Positions 1 to 6,825 of a stretch of 8,808 nt of DNA are shown piece by piece. This stretch comes from Balneolaceae bacterium. GTDB lineage: Bacteria; Bacteroidota; Rhodothermia; Balneolales; Balneolaceae. The stretch is taken from contig SLGL01000112.1 in the NCBI GenBank assembly GCA_007123785.1, positions 1-8,808 on the forward strand. Reading direction: 5' to 3'. A program made the translations under genes and the position numbers. The notes below the pieces were generated by a model, which was not told the origin of the DNA, did not search any database, and saw only the letters and a program-made list of their open reading frames with translations. Numbering within the stretch: the first letter of the stretch is position 1; each line of letters begins with the position of its first letter.

Positions 1-79
1 ATCAGTTTAATAATAATATTAAATTGTAAACGATTACATTTAAAAAGGAAAAAATGAAATCAGCCTTTGATTGTCAATT
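1..79. other. Intergenic edge, AT-rich
   Basis: This AT-rich stretch follows the symporter stop codon. Besides the LacI-type operator it holds a weak hairpin, AATCA (58-62) and TGATT (68-72), followed on the minus strand by a T-rich run (56-43). That could act as a poor terminator for the symporter transcript, but the stem is only five mostly A/T pairs. No gene is seen. Confidence 0.4.
25..38. promoter_or_regulatory. Putative LacI-family operator
   Basis: The 14 bases TGTAAACGATTACA match the LacI/GalR-family operator pattern TGNAANCGNTTNCA at every fixed position, with the central CG typical of the family. The two half-sites are identical apart from one base pair. The site lies 42 bp past the stop of the symporter gene, so it more likely controls the next minus-strand gene beyond the left edge than the genes in this window. 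LacI-family regulators often control carbohydrate-use operons, which fits the neighbours. I saw no convincing promoter hexamers beside it. Confidence 0.55.
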
Positions 80-1543
80 TTATTTTTTGATGGAGAGCAA
101 AAATCCGGTCAGAAAAATGACCATTGTGCCCACCACGATTGTCAGATAACTGTGAAGCGGATTTTGCAGGTTTTCGAGCGGACCGGAAAAATAGGCCGGG
201 GAAAGACTCATCCAGATGATTACCAGCAAACCCAGTACCACACCGATAGCAGCCTGTGCATTTTCCACTTTCTTAGAAAAGAACCCAAGCAAAAACAGGC
301 CCAGCATTCCTCCGCTGAAAATTCCCGCCAGGTTCCACCAAATATCCAATGCACTTTCCACCTGAATAATATAGAACGAAATCATCACCCCAAGCACACA
401 AATCAGAGCCGAAGCCAGATAGAGGACCCGGACAGACTCCTTCTCGCTCACATCGTTTTTATAGCGCTGGTAAAAGTCACTCAGGATCACCGTCGCCCCG
501 CTGTTAAGGCTCGTGGAGATAGTACTCATTCCTGCTGAAAAGATGGATGCGATCAGCAAGCCTGTGAGCCCAACAGGCAAGCCGTTAACGATGAAATAGG
601 GGAACACGCTGTCTGACATACCCGTTTCACGAAACTCGCCGGGGAGCAGATCCGGGTAAACCTGATAATAGACAAACAGCCCGGTACCGATCATAAAAAA
701 GAGAAGCGAAACGGGAATGTAGAGCAGCCCTCCACCAAAAGCTGATGAGATCGCCTCCTTCTCATTTCTTGCACTCATGTAACGCTGAATGTAGTTCTGA
801 TCAATTCCGTAATTTTGGAGGTTGATAAAAATCCCATAAATAAACACGATCCAGAATGTAGATTCGGTCAGGCTCAACCCAAAACTTCCCAGGCTGAATT
901 TATCGTGCAATGCAGCAACCTCGAAATACTGACGGGGCCCTTCCGGCAGGGAAAACATCAGGATACCCAAAGTTACTACAGCACCAGTGATCAAAATAAT
1001 TGCTTGTATGGCATCAGTCCAGATTACCGCTTTAATTCCGCCAAGAATGGCATAGATCATCACGCTGATTCCTGTAATGATAATAATCAGCCGCATATCC
1101 CAGCCGAGGATTACATACATCGGCAGGGCAAGCAGATAGAGGATCACCGCTACACGCATTACCTGGGTAAGCAGCCAGAAAATAGCCACATAATTTTTGG
1201 CCCATGGCCCGAATCGCTCCTCCAGATAAGTGTAAGCCGAGGGGCTCCCCACACTTCTGTAAAGCGGTATGAAAAATTTGATTGCCATAAAGATAGCTAT
1301 CGGAATAGAGAGACTGAATACAAAAGCATTCCAGTTTCCAAGAAAAGCCGCACCCGGCAGGGCGAGATAACTGATGCTGCTCACAAAGGTTGCAAAAATG
1401 GAAAGTCCGATCACCCAGGCCGGCAGAGTGCCTGAACCAGTTGAAAAATCCCGCGAGGTCCTCTCCTTCCGGTAAAATGAGATTCCGAAAAGGACAATTC
1501 CGAGCAGGTAAACCACAAAAATGGTAACGTCAACAGGATTCAT
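80..1543 (-). CDS. Sodium:solute symporter, SSS family
   Basis: A 487-residue inner-membrane transporter of the solute:sodium symporter (SSS, TC 2.A.21) family, which imports a sugar, sugar acid or related solute with Na+. The protein is hydrophobic throughout, with about 13 helices, the first starting at residue 3. It carries the family signature GGIKAVIWTDAIQ at residues 168-180. A Ser/Thr-rich stretch (STISTSLNS, about 340-348) lies where the family's Na2-site serines sit. The frame stays open to a TTG at 1627, but the 28 extra residues would translate an intergenic hairpin repeat. ATG 1543, which places helix 1 at the N-terminus as usual, is therefore preferred, although it has no clear Shine-Dalgarno site. 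It is the last gene of a row with the sialidase-like lipoprotein and the aldolase, so it plausibly imports the sugar acid they handle. SSS members include sialic acid, glucose, proline and pantothenate carriers; the substrate cannot be read from the sequence. Confidence 0.93.
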   Translation of the reverse strand: MNPVDVTIFVVYLLGIVLFGISFYRKERTSRDFSTGSGTLPAWVIGLSIFATFVSSISYLALPGAAFLGNWNAFVFSLSIPIAIFMAIKFFIPLYRSVGSPSAYTYLEERFGPWAKNYVAIFWLLTQVMRVAVILYLLALPMYVILGWDMRLIIIITGISVMIYAILGGIKAVIWTDAIQAIILITGAVVTLGILMFSLPEGPRQYFEVAALHDKFSLGSFGLSLTESTFWIVFIYGIFINLQNYGIDQNYIQRYMSARNEKEAISSAFGGGLLYIPVSLLFFMIGTGLFVYYQVYPDLLPGEFRETGMSDSVFPYFIVNGLPVGLTGLLIASIFSAGMSTISTSLNSGATVILSDFYQRYKNDVSEKESVRVLYLASALICVLGVMISFYIIQVESALDIWWNLAGIFSGGMLGLFLLGFFSKKVENAQAAIGVVLGLLVIIWMSLSPAYFSGPLENLQNPLHSYLTIVVGTMVIFLTGFLLSIKK

Positions 1544-1600
1544 AAAGCAGGTTTGGTTAGGTCTTGTATTGACAATTTTGGTTTTTGGGCTGGACCGGTA

Positions 1601-1667
1601 CTCAGTTAGACACACCCCTGGAATCAACTTTGTTGATTCCGGCCCCTCTCAAGAGGGAATTTTCCGG
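1601..1667. repeat. Double-hairpin intergenic repeat, probably dispersed
   Basis: Two adjacent inverted repeats. The first is GGAATCAAC (1620-1628) and GTTGATTCC (1632-1640), a perfect 9-bp stem with a TTT loop. The second is CCCTCT (1644-1649) and AGAGGG (1652-1657) with a 2-bp loop. They are flanked by TTAGACACACCCC on one side and AATTTTCCGGGA on the other. The CCCTCTCAAGAGGG core is, from memory, a frequent intergenic element in Bacteroidota and Balneolota genomes. The outer boundaries are my estimate. It sits between the sialidase-like gene and the symporter, where it could terminate, attenuate or stabilise the transcript. There is no strong T-run after either stem. Confidence 0.6.
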
Positions 1668-1694
1668 GACATTTTATAAAAAGTGTTAAAATTA

Positions 1695-4184
1695 TTATTC
1701 ATCGGCAGAAATCGTAAACGTTCCGTTTTCGAAAGCTGCATTGGAATATCGTTCGTCGCTAAAAAGAAACTGGCCGGATCGCACATAATCTTCATCAAAC
1801 ATGATGTGGCGCATGGTTGATTTGTTGTTGTGGGAATAGCCGAGGTGGATCATCCCGTCGCTTGCCTGTATCAGATACGGATAGTCGTAGCGGCCTTCCA
1901 GCTTGGTTTCCACATCCACCCAATGCGGCCAGGTTTCGCCTCCATCCTCCGAAAGAGACAACCGCAGCGGGGTTCTCGGAGAGTTTGGCGTCGGATTGTG
2001 AGCCATCAGCAGGTTGCCGCTATCCAGTTTGATCAAGGCGATTCTCGACCACGGGTTTGGATGATCGGTTTCAACCGGATTGCTCCAGGTTCGCCCGAAA
2101 TCAGAAGAACGGATTTCAAGAATACGCCCGGAGTAGCGGATATAACCCAGCAGCTCTCCTGCGTCCAGCTCTACGACCGATGCCATAATTCCCGGCTGCG
2201 GCCAGCTCTCCGGATCAGATGGATGAACCTCCCACGTTTCAAACCCGTCATCCGAGATCATGAATGCCACACCGTGGGGTGAACTTTCCTGATAAACCGG
2301 CAGCAACACTTCTCCGTTGCTCATCTCCAGCGGATTGGTTCCGAACATCCAGCCCCACTCCTCACGAAGCGTTCGCGGATCCGACCAGGTCAGTCCGTTA
2401 TCCGGTGAAGTGATCAGATCGAGTGTTGAGTCTTCGTGCCCGAGGCCTTCCAGTGTGGTATAAAAAAGGTAGAGTGTATCGTCATTGTACCATAACACGG
2501 AGTTATGAATTTCAACGGGATCATCCCGCTCCATTACCTGCGGTTCGGTCCAGCTTTTATCATTGGTATCAAACCAAGACAGAAACAGGCGACTTGCCGG
2601 ATTTTCACCCCATTTGGTTTCGGAAACGGGGCCTTCAAGATGCTGAGCATTAAACGAAAATAGAATGTCACCACCCGGCAGTTCAACCAGTGAGGCTGCG
2701 TGGGAACCAGCGGGGGTTTGATCCGGGTCCGCCTCAAACAGGTCCTGACGGAGTGCGAATCCCGGCTCACCCTCTTTCACCCACGCTTCATTAAACTGTG
2801 CCCATTTGATGGTACGGTGACGGTCTGGCCGGTCGTTGTAGAAATGGCTGTACACCACATGGATGGTTCCGTCATTGGCCTGAATAACAGCCGGATAGTG
2901 ACTTGTAGTTGCACCTTCGCGCCAGTCGAATTCCAGAATTCGGGTCCACCGCCACGTTTCACCGTCATCATCCGAAATGGAAACGGCCAGGCTATGGCGT
3001 CCGCTTTCGGTGTTGTTGTACACCATCAGCCAGTTCCCGTTATCGAGGGTGACGATATCGCTGCCGGAACCTGGATTGGGAAGTTCGGAATAGTTGACGG
3101 TACTCCAGGTTTCCCCGCGGTCGGCCGATCGGCTGGTGTGCATCCGCTTTGGCGGAGGGCCGTTATCGCGCATATAAATCACCAGTTCGCCGTCTGATGT
3201 TTCTGCAATACCCGCCTGTATATTGCTGTTTCCGATAATTGGCTCGCTATAGGTCCAGGTTTCACCCCAATCGTCGCTGATGGCCATCAGCGAGTTCCAG
3301 AAACCATCTGAGTAGAACGGAAGAATCATCCGGCCGTCGTCCAGAATAACCGGTTTGTTGTAAGTTTGCCAGCCGATTCGGCGCATTAGCGGATAGCCGA
3401 GATCTGCATCGGTATAGCTGCCATCTTTATCATAAATCCGTCCGCTGCGAACCAGGTGCTGTCCTTCTGCGCGATAGATCATCTCCTCCACGCGTTCATC
3501 AAACCAGGCGCTGCTGCCTCTTACCGTTTCATCGCCGGGTAAAAAGGAGTTGATTCGGTCCAGGTATTCTTTGTACTCCTCTGTTTTGGATTTAACCGCT
3601 TCAACAAAGCGGTCTCCAGGCTGCATTCCCCGTTCGGTTTTATCACCAGGTTTAACCAGAAGAACATCCTGCCAGTCCCACTCGGGCGGACCACTATCCA
3701 TCATATAGTTTGTGCTGATCCGGTATTTTGGCAGGGATGTTTCCCATTGGTTGGCGATTACCGCGTACCAGAAAAGCCACAAGCGCTCTTGTCCGTCTAT
3801 GAACAATACCGGGTTGATATCTGGGTATCCATCGGTATTTGCCATTTCGAACGGTTCTCCCCAGCTATTTTGCTGCTGACTAAACCGTGCTCCGCGAATA
3901 CGGACATCATCGGCCCAGCGTTCGCCGGTTCCTTCGAACCAGGCAGCCAGTAAGTCCCCGTTCGGCAGATCCACGATGGTACCTCCGTGTGTGTGAAGAT
4001 CGATCGGATCAAAAATTTCTTCTGATTGGAAAAACGGTTCCGAAGATTCTGTTGCTACCCGATCCCCTTCAACCTGACAGGAAACCAGTATCAGAAACAA
4101 ACTGAAAAGTGTGGCTGAGATGACCGGGTTTGAGAAGTTACCCTTAAACAAATCCCGCATAATGTTTGATATTATGTTTTCCAT
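1695..4184 (-). CDS. Sialidase-like BNR-repeat lipoprotein, tandemly duplicated
   Basis: An 829-residue exported protein of the sialidase / BNR-repeat superfamily. A hydrophobic segment (20-35) ends in the lipobox LVSC, predicting lipidation at Cys36 and acidic residues after it, so it is probably anchored in the outer membrane. ATG 4184 has GGGGG four bases upstream; Met9 (ATG 4160) would give a neater 27-residue signal and is an alternative. Six canonical Asp-boxes (SxDxGxxW) start at residues 303, 353, 404, 593, 693 and 745, and a degenerate one (SDDGFETW) at 644, all spaced about 50 residues, as propeller blades. The two halves, about 60-470 and 490-805, repeat the same layout: a xxVxLPxGDxL opening, Asp-boxes, then YPxxIQAxDGxIHxxYSH (430 and 768). 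The first half has an insertion of roughly 110 residues (about 160-270). I see no FRIP/RIP motif, so sialidase activity is not assured. Its start overlaps the aldolase gene by 13 bp, which suggests coupled translation. Confidence 0.88.
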   Translation of the reverse strand: MENIISNIMRDLFKGNFSNPVISATLFSLFLILVSCQVEGDRVATESSEPFFQSEEIFDPIDLHTHGGTIVDLPNGDLLAAWFEGTGERWADDVRIRGARFSQQQNSWGEPFEMANTDGYPDINPVLFIDGQERLWLFWYAVIANQWETSLPKYRISTNYMMDSGPPEWDWQDVLLVKPGDKTERGMQPGDRFVEAVKSKTEEYKEYLDRINSFLPGDETVRGSSAWFDERVEEMIYRAEGQHLVRSGRIYDKDGSYTDADLGYPLMRRIGWQTYNKPVILDDGRMILPFYSDGFWNSLMAISDDWGETWTYSEPIIGNSNIQAGIAETSDGELVIYMRDNGPPPKRMHTSRSADRGETWSTVNYSELPNPGSGSDIVTLDNGNWLMVYNNTESGRHSLAVSISDDDGETWRWTRILEFDWREGATTSHYPAVIQANDGTIHVVYSHFYNDRPDRHRTIKWAQFNEAWVKEGEPGFALRQDLFEADPDQTPAGSHAASLVELPGGDILFSFNAQHLEGPVSETKWGENPASRLFLSWFDTNDKSWTEPQVMERDDPVEIHNSVLWYNDDTLYLFYTTLEGLGHEDSTLDLITSPDNGLTWSDPRTLREEWGWMFGTNPLEMSNGEVLLPVYQESSPHGVAFMISDDGFETWEVHPSDPESWPQPGIMASVVELDAGELLGYIRYSGRILEIRSSDFGRTWSNPVETDHPNPWSRIALIKLDSGNLLMAHNPTPNSPRTPLRLSLSEDGGETWPHWVDVETKLEGRYDYPYLIQASDGMIHLGYSHNNKSTMRHIMFDEDYVRSGQFLFSDERYSNAAFENGTFTISADE

Positions 4185-5110
4185 TCATCCCCCAGATCTT
4201 CAATCGCTATTTGGATCATCTTTTTCTCTTCGGCTGAGTGCGGTTTTCCGGGCAGAGACATTTTATCACTGCAAATTCCCATCACCGAAAGCGCACTTTT
4301 TACACCCTGCAGATAGCTCCCGGGAGAGTCCCCAACGGAGTAGATCGTTGAACTGACCTGCATGATGATTTTCTGAAGCTTCTCCATTTCCTCAAAATTT
4401 TGAGACCGGGTCGCTTCGTACATCTTCACATACAGTTTCGGAAACATATTGGCCCCGCCATTGACTCCACCGTGTGCGCCTGACAAAATAGACTGCATCA
4501 ACAATTCTTCCGGGCCAACCAGCAGAGAGAATTCGGAGCGCGACTCCATCAGCCTCACCACTTTCTGAAAGTAAACCAGATTAGCCGAGCTGTCTTTCAG
4601 GCCGATGATATTTTCATGATCCGACAATTTCAATACCGTTTTCGCCGCGATGTTTACCTTGGTATGCGAAGGCATATTATATAGGAAAAGGGGCAGCGGA
4701 GATTCGTCGGCCAGAACACTAAAATATTCTGCCAGCTCGGACTGATTATTTGTAAAATAGTAGGGAGGAGCAGCCACCACGGCGTCGGCTCCCGCTGAAT
4801 TTGCTTTTTCAGCCAATTTGACACTTTCCGAAAATGAAGTGTCCGTAATCCCCACCAATACAGGCAGTTGTGCGTTTACCTGGCCACATACCCGTTCTGT
4901 GATTTCATACCGTAATTTATAGCTGAGGGAAGGCCCTTCTCCGGTCGTTCCGAGAATAAACAGGCCGTGAACCCCGCCCGAAGTCATATAATCGACAAGC
5001 CGTTCCAGGCCGGTTTGATCCAACTCATTTTGAGCAAGCAGAGGTGTAATGACAGGCGGGATGATTCCCCTGAGGGGATGGCGGACAATGTTATACTGAA
5101 TCTTTTCCAA
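4172..5110 (-). CDS. Class I aldolase, DapA/NanA superfamily
   Basis: A 312-residue cytoplasmic TIM-barrel aldolase of the dihydrodipicolinate synthase / N-acetylneuraminate lyase superfamily, of normal family length. Visible motifs are the pyruvate-binding GTTGEG (54-59), PPYY (115-118), the catalytic Tyr144 in YNMP, the Schiff-base Lys172 in IIGLKDSS, and GPEELLMQSILSGAHGGVNG in the barrel's last third. In true DapA the Arg of YNVPSRT binds the aspartate-semialdehyde carboxylate. Here the equivalent is His149 (YNMPSHT), which argues for a catabolic sugar-acid aldolase such as N-acetylneuraminate or 2-keto-3-deoxy-gluconate lyase. There is no ATG near the N-terminus. An in-frame stop lies only five codons upstream, and TTG 5110 is the only standard start, giving the usual xLRGIIPPVITPL opening. 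It runs into the sialidase-like gene, so the pair probably acts on the same compound. The substrate is undecided. Confidence 0.9.
   Translation of the reverse strand: MEKIQYNIVRHPLRGIIPPVITPLLAQNELDQTGLERLVDYMTSGGVHGLFILGTTGEGPSLSYKLRYEITERVCGQVNAQLPVLVGITDTSFSESVKLAEKANSAGADAVVAAPPYYFTNNQSELAEYFSVLADESPLPLFLYNMPSHTKVNIAAKTVLKLSDHENIIGLKDSSANLVYFQKVVRLMESRSEFSLLVGPEELLMQSILSGAHGGVNGGANMFPKLYVKMYEATRSQNFEEMEKLQKIIMQVSSTIYSVGDSPGSYLQGVKSALSVMGICSDKMSLPGKPHSAEEKKMIQIAIEDLGDEWKT
4185..4200 (-). promoter_or_regulatory. Ribosome binding site of the sialidase-like gene
   Basis: On the minus strand a run of five G (4193-4189) precedes ATG 4184 by four bases. It lies inside the last codons of the aldolase gene. 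It is the best Shine-Dalgarno-like site in the window and supports ATG 4184 over the internal ATG 4160, which has only a weak upstream sequence. Confidence 0.45.
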
Positions 5111-5308
5111 TCTATTCTTCGTTGTTTATTAACTGTGAGGAATTAATATAGTGCTGTGTCAAGTTTAAAACATCTTAATAAACCCGCAATGTTTCCTTTC
5201 TCAAAAGTCTATCAAATTAGAAAATATGCGAGTTTTTAAAAGAAAAACATGGCGGGTTTTACTCATCATTTGATGGTTGGCACAACAATACTTTAGTTAT
5301 TCGAAATA
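5111..5308. other. Intergenic gap between phosphatase and aldolase
   Basis: A 198-bp AT-rich gap that probably holds the promoter of the aldolase, sialidase-like and symporter unit. It carries the inverted repeat described separately and a small CATCA-TT-TGATG palindrome (5264-5275) just past the phosphatase stop. I looked for the Bacteroidota promoter pattern TAnnTTTG and for sigma70 hexamers with normal spacing and found none that convinces. Confidence 0.4.
5180..5259. repeat. 15-bp inverted repeat upstream of the aldolase operon
   Basis: AAACCCGCAATGTTT (5180-5194) is the reverse complement of AAACATGGCGGGTTT (5245-5259) except for one position, with 50 bp between the arms. No T-run follows it on the minus strand, so it is not a standard rho-independent terminator for the phosphatase gene. 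It could instead be a pair of binding sites for a regulator, a long hairpin in the leader RNA, or a leftover of a small mobile element. Confidence 0.6.
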
Positions 5309-6682
5309 TTATTCACTATCCATTTCCTCATCTTCATCGAATTCGGTTTCTTCTGCAGGAAGCCAGGGTTCTGCCATTCTCACCGGACTGAAATCGGTGT
5401 GAGGGGTTTGGGGATACTCATCGATAATTTGTCCGTCTTCATTAATCATGAGGAAATGCTGGTGTGCTCCGTGTATAGTGGTAAGAATAAAGTGGCGTTC
5501 GGAAGCAGCTCTGTCGAGATACCAGGCATGTTCTTCATGACTTCTGCCGATTTCCCGGGTACCAACTCCCCATGCACCATCACCGATATAGACAACTCCC
5601 TTACTGTTAATCTGGTCTTCCAAAATGGGAAACGTTCGTTTGTAAATATGGTCATGCTTTTCAAAGACCACACGCACACCATATTCCTCAAATAATGGCA
5701 CCCAGTTTTCACGTACCCGATCCGATGAATCCCATTCCGGATTTCTTACAGATGGATAGGCCGGATTATGATAAGTTGGAAAAATATGTGGAATATCCTG
5801 CCGTTCATTCAGAATTTCTTCAAGCCATTCTGTTTGCTCACCATCTATTGGATTGTTATGATCGGTATCCAGTATAACCACGCTCAGGTAATCACCGAAA
5901 TCGAGCACTCCATAACCGGGATGGCCGGGAAATGCGAATAAAGCGTAATAATAAGGAGAGATCATCTCCTTGTGTTCTTCCGACCCATAGAACTCTGGCA
6001 GCCCATCTCGCCTGTCGTGTTCATCCCGATAATAGTATCCACCCAGAACTTCGTGATTTCCAAGTGATGATAAAACCGGAATTACGCGACCATCGTCTGT
6101 CATCAATGTTCGCATGGTGGACTCCAGAAATTCATACCACCGGTAAACTCTCTCTTCCATTCCGTCTGCATAGGCCAGGTCACCACCCCAGAGCACAAAA
6201 TCGGGATCGTACCGGGCTGCCCGTCGATTTGTCTGATCCATCCATTCAATTCGATGACGTACATCTCCGCCCACGGCTATTCGTACAGGACGCAATGCTT
6301 CAGCAGGCATGGTCCGGAATTTTCTGATCCTTGTGAACTCTCCCACTCTGAACTGATACTCCTTATCAGGCTCCAGCCCGGTCACCTCTACGCGATGGAT
6401 TAGTCTGTCTGAATGTGGAAATTCAAAGTGATCCCCAGATGCTACCACCCATTCATCCTCTTCTTCATCAAAAGGTATAGCCCTGTATTCAATGAAAGAA
6501 TTCTGATTATCTGCCGGTGTATACCAGTCAAGCGTCATAGTCGTGGTAGGATCCTGTTGCCATGTCAGCATCATACCGAGCGGATCGAGCTGGGCCTGTA
6601 CCGGATGATTTAAAAAGAGTAAAAGAAGTGTGTGAAGCCAGATCAGGTGTAGTTTATTCGTGTGTTTTTTTACGTTCATCAT
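5309..6682 (-). CDS. Secreted purple acid phosphatase-like metallophosphoesterase
   Basis: A 457-residue exported hydrolase expected to remove phosphate from organic esters outside the cytoplasm. A signal peptide (Lys-rich start, hydrophobic 13-24, VQA-Q after residue 30) precedes an Fn3-like purple-acid-phosphatase N-terminal domain (about 35-125, starting LGMMLTWQQDP). The calcineurin-like domain carries the full metal set: D140 (GGDVRH), D168 and Tyr171 (GGDLAYADG), Asn209-His210 (GNHE), His305 (TYHNPAY) and His343/His345 (KHDHIYKRT). Tyr171 is the ligand that gives purple acid phosphatases their colour. The usual Gly of the GHxH motif is Lys342. The last 14 residues are almost all acidic (ETEFDEDEEMDSE), an unusual tail. 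ATG 6682 and the adjacent ATG 6679 are both possible starts, neither with a Shine-Dalgarno site. It is 198 bp from the aldolase gene and 143 bp from the next gene, so probably transcribed separately. A role in phosphodiester or phytate hydrolysis is possible; the substrate is unknown. Confidence 0.9.
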   Translation of the reverse strand: MMNVKKHTNKLHLIWLHTLLLLFLNHPVQAQLDPLGMMLTWQQDPTTTMTLDWYTPADNQNSFIEYRAIPFDEEEDEWVVASGDHFEFPHSDRLIHRVEVTGLEPDKEYQFRVGEFTRIRKFRTMPAEALRPVRIAVGGDVRHRIEWMDQTNRRAARYDPDFVLWGGDLAYADGMEERVYRWYEFLESTMRTLMTDDGRVIPVLSSLGNHEVLGGYYYRDEHDRRDGLPEFYGSEEHKEMISPYYYALFAFPGHPGYGVLDFGDYLSVVILDTDHNNPIDGEQTEWLEEILNERQDIPHIFPTYHNPAYPSVRNPEWDSSDRVRENWVPLFEEYGVRVVFEKHDHIYKRTFPILEDQINSKGVVYIGDGAWGVGTREIGRSHEEHAWYLDRAASERHFILTTIHGAHQHFLMINEDGQIIDEYPQTPHTDFSPVRMAEPWLPAEETEFDEDEEMDSE

Positions 6683-6825
6683 GCAGGTTATGGGTTTGAT
6701 TCATGTGAAAGTCCCTTTGTGTAACCAGAGGACTTACAGGTTTTTGAATTGTAGTTTAATCGTTTTTTATCTCAATTTCTTCGATTAATAATTTTCCCGT
6801 CTGTTATGAATGTTTGTAATCTGAA

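Noticed and set aside
54..149. A 31-codon plus-strand frame with AGGA four bases before its ATG, downstream of the LacI-type site
   Set aside because: The ribosome site looks good, but the peptide has no features and mostly overlaps the end of the symporter gene in antisense. It is worth only a transcript check.
815..1435. A 206-codon plus-strand open frame opposite the symporter
   Set aside because: It mirrors the hydrophobic minus-strand gene as a polar, His/Gln-rich chain with no motif, as expected for an antisense shadow.
1544..1627. A 28-residue N-terminal extension of the symporter from TTG 1627
   Set aside because: Its start lies inside the 9-bp hairpin of the intergenic repeat, and the family starts right before helix 1, at ATG 1543.
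6709..6737. A small inverted repeat (AAGTCC and GGACTT) between the propeller/toroid gene and the phosphatase
   Set aside because: The stem is only six pairs with a 16-base loop and no T-run, so it is not a credible terminator or operator.
6752..6768. A LacI-like sequence TTTAATCGTTTTTT upstream of the phosphatase
   Set aside because: It has the central half-site letters but fails the outer TG and CA positions, so it may be chance in an AT-rich gap.
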